Part shown: piece by piece, positions 57,078-64,000 of the stretch
Layout: every line of letters begins with the position of its first letter
Position numbering within the stretch: the stretch's first letter is position 1
Source: Beauveria sp. NWAFU-1
Lineage: Eukaryota; Ascomycota; Sordariomycetes; Hypocreales; Cordycipitaceae
DNA length: 64,000 nucleotides
Assembly: GCA_024472245.1 (NCBI GenBank)
Contig: JANBXD010000005.1
Span: 124,001 to 188,000, forward strand
Reading direction: 5' to 3'
Made by a program: the position numbers and the translations under genes
Notes under the pieces: model-generated
Database searches by the model: none
The model's input: only the letters and a program-made list of their open reading frames with translations
Told to the model about the DNA's origin: nothing

Positions 57078-57926
57078 ATGCGGCCAACACAACAGCTCCT
57101 TGGAAAGGGCTTCTTGACACGCAGTCTCGATGAGCTGAAGCGCCGGTCTAGCATAGGTACGCCACCTTGCACTTACATTTTGTCTGCAAATTTCACTGAC
57201 TTGGACATAGCATGGAATCTTGAAGCTGTCAAGGGTCCCAAGGGCCCGCGCCCTCTCTACGAATTTACCGATAAAGAATCTATACGCGACTGTATCCTCA
57301 TGTCTGACGACCTCATCGGCGGCTCCTCCAAATCATACCTCGACCACGTCACCTCATCTCCAACCACACCCTCCTCCCCCTCCTCCTCCAATGCTTCATC
57401 GTCGCCATCAGCATACGCGCGTTTTCACGGCTCTATATCCACAGCTCTACCAAGCGACCGACTGAAAATCAAGCGCACTGGCTACGCGGCCTTTCGCACA
57501 CCCAATCAGTCGCCGACGCTCTTCGGGAAATCCGTCTGGGACATTGACCCCTACATATATCTCGCATTGCGCATCAAGTCTGACGGCCGCTCGTACTTTA
57601 TCAACGTGCAGACCGAGGGCGTTGAACCTACCGATCTACATCAACATCGCCTCTTCGCCAAGCGGCCGGGGCAATGGGAGACTATCCTTGTCAAATGGAA
57701 CGATTTTGTGCGTACCAACTACGGCTTCGTGGTAGAACCACAGACGGAAATTTTGCGGCAGCGTGTGGCAACAATTGGCGTGGGATTGACGGACCGCGTC
57801 GAGGGGCCATTCGAGCTTTGCATTGAACGAGTCTGGGCGACGAACCAGCCGCCCGAGGTGGATGGACCCGAGAAAGAGCACAATGGAGGGCTCAAGACGA
57901 AAACCGGCGAAAAAGTAAGGTGGTAG
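57078..57926 (+). CDS. cia30: CIA30, complex I intermediate-associated protein 30 (264 aa)
   Basis: Assembly chaperone for mitochondrial NADH:ubiquinone oxidoreductase, homologous to animal NDUFAF1. Exons 57078-57156 and 57211-57926. The intron is 54 bp, a multiple of three with no stop, so an unspliced reading also stays open; splicing restores the family sequence SSIAWNLEAVKGPKGPRPLYEF. Conserved segments: DCILMSDDLIGGSSKSYLD, KIKRTGYAAFRTPNQSPTLF, YLALRIKSDGRSYFINVQTE, GQWETILVKWNDFVRTNYGF and VATIGVGLTDRVEGPFELCI. CIA30 next to APC5-COX13-APN2 is compatible with MAT-flanking synteny in Sordariomycetes. Confidence 0.93.
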   Translation: MRPTQQLLGKGFLTRSLDELKRRSSIGTPPCTYILSANFTDLDIAWNLEAVKGPKGPRPLYEFTDKESIRDCILMSDDLIGGSSKSYLDHVTSSPTTPSSPSSSNASSSPSAYARFHGSISTALPSDRLKIKRTGYAAFRTPNQSPTLFGKSVWDIDPYIYLALRIKSDGRSYFINVQTEGVEPTDLHQHRLFAKRPGQWETILVKWNDFVRTNYGFVVEPQTEILRQRVATIGVGLTDRVEGPFELCIERVWATNQPPEVDGPEKEHNGGLKTKTGEKVRW

Positions 57927-58108
57927 CAAACCATCAGGAGAAGCATTCGAAACATGACACGAGTTAGCACGACATTGTAACCATTAGGTTTCGGTACATT
58001 GCGCTCGAAGTAACCCAGACCAAACACCTTGCGTCGCTCAATACCCCGACTTGTAATATATAACAACAAAGTCCTTCCTTTGCATAAACATCATAAACGT
58101 GACATCCA

Positions 58109-60563
58109 TCATACCGAGCCTAGACTCAGCGCCTCTGCATGTTTGCGAAGCGCGACATATGCCGCCGCATAGTCGGCCGCCAACGTCAGTTCTCCTGTAA
58201 GCTTCATGATCATTGCTCGCTTCGCCATCGTCTCGCATTGCTGGTTAATGTCCTCGACGCTGGACCAGTGGTCAAACGAGCGTTGCACCGCTGCCAGCGC
58301 TCGCGTCATGTATTCGCCGCGCTTGCTCGACTTGGCCTCCATTCGCCCTGCCATGCCCATGTTGGCGTCGGCCAAATAAGAGTACAGCCGCGCTGTTAGC
58401 GCCGGTGTCTCGCATTCGAGGGACCGTGGGAGAGCTGCGGTGAGCATTTCGATTGCGGCCTCAAATTCTCCCAGCGAAACTAGAATGTTGGCGAGCGCAC
58501 CTGTAGACTCCCACAGCTGAGGTACTAGGCGCGCCCTCCAGGCGAGATTGGCGGCACGCACTGCCGTCGAGAAACCGCGCTGTGTACGATCGCACTTGTC
58601 GAGTAGAGCAACCTTGAGTAGAAGCAGTTTGACGAGAATGGCAATGTCTTTGCTTTCGTCTTTTATCACGGTAATCATTGCATTGACCTTCTCAAAAGCC
58701 GCTTGCAAATCCCCCTTTCTCGTCAGATAGTCAATGTGCAATGACTCGATCATGAAGGTCATGTCTGGTTCCAGGTCGTCAGCCTTCGACTGCAAGAGCT
58801 GATCAAGCAGCTCCTGAGCGCCAACCAAGTTGTTGTGGTGTAAGTCTTTGACGAGTTTGATAATTCCTCTGTATTTGTGCCAGTACTGGCTTGGTTTCCA
58901 CGAGCGCAGAGAGTTGCTGTCCAGACCCTCCAGTTGTTTGAGACCATCATCATATTTGCCACGCTCGGCTTGAATCAGACCGAGGCGACATATCATCTTG
59001 AGTTCGTCATCGAATACGGAGTGCTGACTGTGACAGCGGAGAAATATTTCACAGGTTGCTGTCGAGAGATGCGTGAGCCCCAAGCGACTCCAAAGAGCTG
59101 CGTATAGCGACAGCTGAGCACCAAACATGTTCTTCATATTTCGCGTGACAATGAGGTGCGAGCTGCGTACAACATACTCGACAGATGTGGCAACGCTCTC
59201 CCCATTTATCAAGCCCAACTTTGCCTCACTTAGCAAGACTGAGCTCCACAACGCACCCATGCCCGATTCCTTGGCCTTGACGCGAAGATACGCCAAGCTT
59301 TCTTTGCCTGTTCCGAGAAGACTGTTAGACTCAAGCTCGCGGACTAGCTTGGGATGCGCTCGGCCAAAGTGAAATAGCCAGTTCAATGCAAAGTTGAGGC
59401 ATGTCATGTCCCTATTCTCCCGTGCCGTCGTGACCGTTTCTAGCATGGTGGTAACAGCATCGCGGTGGCAGCCAAAGTCTGCCTGTAAAACCGCCAAGTT
59501 CATGAGAGCATATTGGTAAAATAAACGGTCGCGATACTGCATGGTGTAATCGAAATAGCGGTGTAATAGGTCGAATGCCGAGGGATAATCCCCTGCTCTC
59601 CATGCATTCAAGAAGCTGCCGAGGTTAGCGAGGCCTTTGTTGACGGGATAAGAACTCACCTTAGATAATGTGTCAGACTCGGAACCAGGAAGCTGGCATG
59701 AAGCAGGTCCTGAAACTGATTGGTCGTCTCCAACGGTACTCTGTTGCCATACTCTGCATCTCGTTAGCACTGCAACCTCTGCATGGCACGCCCAACTTAC
59801 TCTGCATTTGCTCAATCTGAAAGTCAAGAAGCAGCTCAATATCGTCAGTGCTAACTGCAACTTTACCAAGACGGTCGCTGGTGAGCATATCGTCATAAGT
59901 CACGGATGTAAGGGCGGAAACGCTCTCTGGGCTCCAACCCTCCTCAGCTGCACCGGTCAACAAGACATTATCGAAGCTCAGCTTTCCGAAGTTTGGAATT
60001 TTTCGTTTCTGATAATACACTGTGGGCTGCCGGTATCGCACAAAATCTTTCCACAGCTCTACACAGTCTTGAAAGCGCAGCCGCTGGTACTCGACCATGG
60101 CGCGGCGGATGAAGGCACCAAACGGCGAGTTGCGAGCGATTTGGATGCCCTCTTCCATGTCGGGAACTCCCGCCTCACTGAGCCTGCGTAGCTCCTCTTT
60201 CGTTTTCGCCAACAATAGCTCGAGGTTTTCGAAGAAGTCATAGAGTGCATCGAGTGAATTGATGTCCCACAGCCGTGTGAGGAATTGATCCCACAGCTTC
60301 CGGCCCGGCATACCCATGACGAAGGGGAAGCTTCCCAGGAGCTTCTCGAAATCTTTGATGCCTATTACGAGGCTGACGGTGCGTTCGGCCTTGGCCCATC
60401 GGCCTGTCTGTGTGGTGGGTGGGTTGCCGCCTTCATGGCCCATTGTGTGTGAGGTGATGAAGGACAAGACTGGAACGATGGCGTCGCTGGGAATGGCCTC
60501 TTCGATGTAGAGCTGGATCAGAGCCAGAAGGCCAATTTTGGCCGGATTGAGGTACCGAGCCAT
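58109..60563 (-). CDS. apc5: Anaphase-promoting complex subunit 5 (787 aa)
   Basis: Scaffold subunit of the APC/C ubiquitin ligase that drives anaphase and mitotic exit. Exons 60563-59801, 59753-59660 and 59615-58109, with very short introns (47 and 44 bp). The N-terminal domain starts MARYLNPAKIGLLALIQLYI and includes FPFVMGMPGRKLWDQFLTRL. The family hallmark follows the second intron: FLNAWRAGDYPSAFDLLHRY then FDYTMQYRDRLFYQYALMNL. The rest is a long TPR-like helical array (CHRDAVTTMLETVTTARENR, ALANILVSLGEFEAAIEMLT). Length fits fungal Apc5. Convergent with CIA30 and tandem with COX13. Confidence 0.93.
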
Positions 60564-61219
60564 GATAAATGTGAATTTTAGATACCAAGAGTTTTCATAG
60601 CCTTTGTTTCTGTGCTCGGTGTAATGTCAAGAACGTGCTCCGGAGGCGGTGCATGTTAGGTACAGTGCCGTTTTCATACGGCTGTCATTGTCGAGAACTC
60701 TCCACGTTGGAAGATTGATAATCCCTGCTCTGTCAGAAATCCGCAATACTTTTTCCCCGATGCAGGTGCCGTGAAGTCGTGATATTGAGAGGTGGAAGAC
60801 ACGTCGTGGGGCAGGTGGACGCGTTTGGTGCAACTGCCCGGGCATTCCTCGGGTGCAGTCAATCAAGCAAGTGACGACACCACAACGCCAATCACTCTAC
60901 GAGGCTTGTCAGACCCCAATCCCTTTAGTTCAAGGCGATAATCATAGTTTGGTCGAGCAGGCAAATTACAAGCGACCCAGCCCTGCTGCTAACTACCCAA
61001 GTTAGCATGATGAAGGAGCGTCTGGTTGGGAACAAATGGGCAGAATTTAATTCGAATCAGCTCTCACTGACATATGCTATTGTCACATTCATAAGAAGCG
61101 TTCCTGGCGTTACAAAGGGAATAGGTCTAGTTCTCCTCTAGGGAATAAGTACACTTTGAGTCCCGGCGGGATTCTGTATCAGTTCACCATCATGCTGCGC
61201 TACTACTCCAATGTGACGC
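60564..61219. other. Intergenic, no gene seen
   Basis: Promoter side of APC5 and 3' flank of COX13. Short ORFs only. Confidence 0.55.
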
Positions 61220-61985
61220 TTACGCGACCTTGTCCTTGTTGTGATAGTTGACCTTGTCGTTCCAGCTGTTGCCTTTGTTAGCCATTCTATTCAATGGGAT
61301 CGTTCAACGGTCTCGTCGATAGAAGATCGTAGGTGGTCTTGCGGCGCCGCAGACGAATCTCGAAAAGTCTAACTTACAAAAGAGTCTATGGCATGTTAGC
61401 TTGGCGTCAATATATCCGCTCAAGGATTGAAGCTCACCTTGTCACCTTCACCCCACTGGAAGTTCTTGGTACGAATGTTCTGGTAGGCGTACTCAGTGCG
61501 ATCCTCCAGGGCGGGCATGTGGCTCCAGTGCTCCCAGTGCTCGTTCCACAGGTAGTAGGCGTTGGCGCCGGCGGCAATGAGGCAGGGAGCAACACCGCTG
61601 TGAATCTGTCAGCTGTGCTGAATCTGCCAACGTCGGTTGTGTAGCTTGTCAATTTTGTAGCAAGTTCGTCGCATGGCGAGATTGAGGCTTATTGTCGCTC
61701 GGCAGTTCTCGGGTCGGCCTAGAGGTAACTTACTAGACGGAAATCTTCCTCCAAAGCTCTGGATGTACGTTAGAAACACACATGAACATCAATTGGCACA
61801 CTGTCCAAGATCTACGGGACTCAATGGGGCTTACCGGTGGTGCCCTTGGCGTGGTCCTTGATGTGCTGGCGTTCCTTGATAAATTCGTTCTCGGTCGTGG
61901 AGCTGGCGAAGCGGCGCTGAGCCCCGGCGCGAACCTGGGCGGCGAAGCGGGGAGCGTTGCGAATTGCCTGTCGGGAAGCAGACAT
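61220..61985 (-). CDS. cox13: Cytochrome c oxidase subunit VIa (Cox13), 129 aa, with an 8-nt microexon
   Basis: Nuclear-encoded regulatory subunit of complex IV in the mitochondrial inner membrane. Five exons: 61985-61835, 61758-61734 (25 nt), 61597-61438, 61385-61378 (8 nt) and 61265-61220. The presequence is MSASRQAIRNAPRFAAQVRA followed by GAQRRFASS. The mature part carries the single TM segment (VYGVAPCLIAAGANAYYLWN) and the subunit VIa signature HMPALEDRTEYAYQNIRTKN, FQWGEGDK, TLFWNDKVNYHNKD. Joining TLF-W requires the 8-nt exon ACTCTTTT, bounded by TAG and GTAAGT. All phases close. It shares a 427-bp divergent promoter with APN2. Confidence 0.94.
61378..61385 (-). other. cox13: 8-nt microexon of cox13
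   Basis: Minus-strand sequence ACTCTTTT is preceded by CATGCCATAG and followed by GTAAGTTAG. It is required to encode Thr-Leu-Phe of the conserved C-terminal TLFWND motif. Confidence 0.88.
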
Positions 61986-62412
61986 GGTGACGGTGATTGT
62001 TGATGACGGCGGGTGCAAGAGGGCTGATTTAGCAAGTCAGACCATTTTCGATGAAGCTCGGCTCCAATGCTGGTGGGTGCCTGGAGATTGAGGCGCCGAT
62101 TTCGATCTGTGCACGTGACTCCGCGAGTGTTCCGCGCTACTGGGCAGTCTTTCGTCATCAATAAACGGCGCGATCGTGGGGCGACGGGGAAGCACCGACA
62201 TACCCGATTTTATCCTGCAAATCACTATCTCAGCACATTTCCCATCTCTATAGATGACGCATTGGGACTAAAATTACACTACAGGCAATTAATCACAGGT
62301 AGCTCCATCGACACATGTCTTACGCCTAGCCATGGTGTATATGAAGCGGACAGGAGGCGGTTGCTCCAGTGAAAGACGATTATAATCAGAAGATTCTATA
62401 CGCTGTACGAAG
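61986..62412. promoter_or_regulatory. Shared divergent promoter of cox13 and apn2
   Basis: 427 bp between the two start codons, presumably containing both core promoters. No motif stands out strongly. Confidence 0.55.
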
Positions 62413-64000
62413 ATGGTATTTAGAATAACCACCTGGAATGGTAGGCACCCGAGGTAGCGATGGTTGGCGCCGAAACTAACACGTTACAGTAAATGGCATT
62501 CGGTTCGTCTGGCTCTTGATCGACTCGTGCGCGCCGAACTAACATCCCAGGAATCCATTCGGATATCAGCCATGGAGAGAAAAGCGCACATTTCAGGTTT
62601 GTGCTTCCCTCCGAGTGTAGTAGTCTAGCGCTGACATTTCAGGCCATGTTTGACATCCTCGAGGCCGACATTGTGATAATGCAAGAGACCAAGATTCAGC
62701 GCAAGGACTTGCAAGATGACATGGTTCTTGTTCCGGGATGGGATGTTTATTTCAGCCTGCCTCAGCACAAAAAGGGTAAGCTAGCTGAGCCGATCGAGTA
62801 GGGTTGCTGCTGACACCGCCAGGCTACTCTGGAGTCGCCATCTACACTAGAAACGCGACCTGCGCCCCGATTCGAGCAGAGGAGGGAATATTGGGAATAC
62901 TCTGCCCGCCAAAGAGCAACACACCATACCGGGATCTGCCCGGGGATAAACAGATTGGTGGTTACCCAACGCTGAACCAGTTGAGAGGAAACGTGGATGA
63001 AGCATTGCTTGATTCAGAAGGGCGTTGCGTTGTTCTAGAGTTCCCCTCATTCGTGCTGTTCGGAGTCTACAGCCCTGCTAACCGTGATGAGACACGAATC
63101 GAATTCAGGCAAAGCTTTGTGGAGGCTCTGGATGTGCGGATACGAAACCTGATAGCTGCAGGCAAACAGGTGATTCTTGCCGGGGATCTGAACATCATAC
63201 GCAGTGAAATGGATAGCTCCAATATTGGCGAAAGCCTTCGAAAAGAAGGAATCTCGATGGATGAGTGGCAATCAATGCCCACGCGGCGGATTCTGAACCA
63301 GCTACTGTTTGAAGGGACCGTTGTTGGCGACCGCGACGATGACCGTGTACGTGCGGTTTTATGGGACATCTGCCGTTGCTTTCACCCTACACGACTGGGT
63401 ATGCACACATGCTGGGATACGAAGAGGAATACGCGGCCGGCTAATGTGGGCAGCCGAATCGATTACATCTTGTGCAGCGACGGGCTGAAGAGTTGGTTCG
63501 TGGACTCTAATATCCAGGAAGGACTGATGGGATCGGATCACTGCCCTGTATATGCCACGATGAGCGACAAGGTGACGAAAGACGGGAGGAAGATTGATTT
63601 AGCAGAAGTCATGAACCCTGCCAACATGTTTCAAGACGGGCGGCGGGTCCGGAGTTGGGAACAGCGGGATGCTCTTGCCCTTTCAGCTAAGCTTATCCCG
63701 GAGTTTGATCGACGTCGAAATATCAGGGACATGTTTTCACGCACGGCGTCGCAGACTTCCTCGCAAGCGGAGAAGATTAGTGGCGATGTGCCGCAAATAG
63801 AAAATAGAGGCACGGCTTTCGATACAGCCGCAAGCTCGAGCACGAAAATGAGCGGTGCGGGCGGCACGGCTTGCGCAAACAATGTTGGTGCAGCAGTAGC
63901 ACTGGCACCGCCAAGGGGCAACGCGGGCCTAGAGCGGGGAAGGCAGACCAAGAGAGATGGTGAACAGGCAGCTGAATTGGGAGCTCCAGCAAACAAGAAA
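62413..64000 (+). CDS. apn2: DNA-(apurinic or apyrimidinic site) lyase/endonuclease 2, 3' end beyond the window
   Basis: Class II AP endonuclease with 3'-phosphodiesterase activity in base-excision repair. Exons 62413-62440, 62490-62502 (13 nt), 62551-62596, 62643-62775 and 62823 to the edge; introns 46-49 bp. The start MVFRITTWNVNGIRNPFGYQ is the classic exonuclease III-family beginning. The Mg2+-binding Glu is in IVIMQETKIQRKDL. Further motifs: GYSGVAIYTR, FGVYSPANRDETRIEFR, LAGDLNIIRSEMDSS, GMHTCWDTKRNTRPANVGSR, IDYILCSD and the catalytic GSDHCPVYA. After the nuclease domain comes an Apn2-type extension; the GRF zinc finger expected at the C-terminus lies past the edge. Its neighbours identify a MAT-flanking region. 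Confidence 0.94.
62490..62502 (+). other. apn2: 13-nt microexon of apn2
   Basis: TAAATGGCATTCG lies between acceptor ACGTTACAG and donor GTTCGT. It supplies most of the invariant WNVNGIR motif (codons V-N-G-I and part of R). Confidence 0.85.

Noticed and set aside
1..64000. tRNA, rRNA, CRISPR arrays, intact transposons
   Set aside because: I looked for tRNA T-loop-like motifs, regular spacer arrays and transposase or reverse-transcriptase motifs and found none. This manual scan could miss diverged or short elements.

Overview
This is a gene-dense stretch of a filamentous ascomycete nuclear genome, most likely Sordariomycetes and plausibly Hypocreales. Most genes carry several short introns (about 44-140 bp) with GTAAGT/GTACGT-like donors, CTAAC/CTGAC branch sites and CAG/TAG acceptors. 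The gene content is fungal: WASP/Las17, Eos1, a GPI-type class III chitinase, a long ABC-C transporter and an Mrs2-type Mg2+ channel. I see no operons, CRISPR arrays, rRNA, tRNA or intact transposons. Exon borders below were worked out by hand from splice signals, reading phase and protein similarity.

Left third (1-20.9 kb): a left-truncated S9 dipeptidyl-peptidase (-), a small secreted protein (-), a TPR-SET methyltransferase-like protein (+), a Ure2-like glutathione S-transferase (-), an uncharacterised probably mitochondrial protein (-), eIF1A (+), WASP/Las17 (-), an orphan membrane protein with a 27-bp acidic repeat (+), a conserved-looking hypothetical protein (+), the XPF/Rad1 repair endonuclease (-) and a 62-aa charged protein (-).

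Middle (21-47 kb): an ABC-C (MRP-type) transporter (+) with a two-codon upstream ORF, a small lipid-anchor-type protein (-), an Mrs2/Lpe10 Mg2+ channel (-), an F-box-like protein with poly-Thr encoded by an (ACG)n microsatellite (+), a repeat-rich GPI chitinase (-), a DAO-type FAD oxidoreductase (-), an S28 serine peptidase (-), eIF1/SUI1 (+) and Eos1 (-). Three gaps of 2.4-2.6 kb here and just beyond hold no supportable gene.

Right third (49-64 kb): a nine-exon tandem-RRM protein (+), a sodium:solute symporter-family transporter (+), a Tim44/mL45-like mitochondrial protein (-), CIA30 (+), APC5 (-), COX13 (-) and APN2 (+, cut by the right edge). APC5-COX13-APN2 is the block that flanks the mating-type (MAT) locus in Pezizomycotina. 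The MAT genes and SLA2 are therefore predicted just beyond position 64000. This is the most consequential inference from the window. COX13 and APN2 are divergent neighbours, and both have very small exons (8 and 25 nt; 13 nt).
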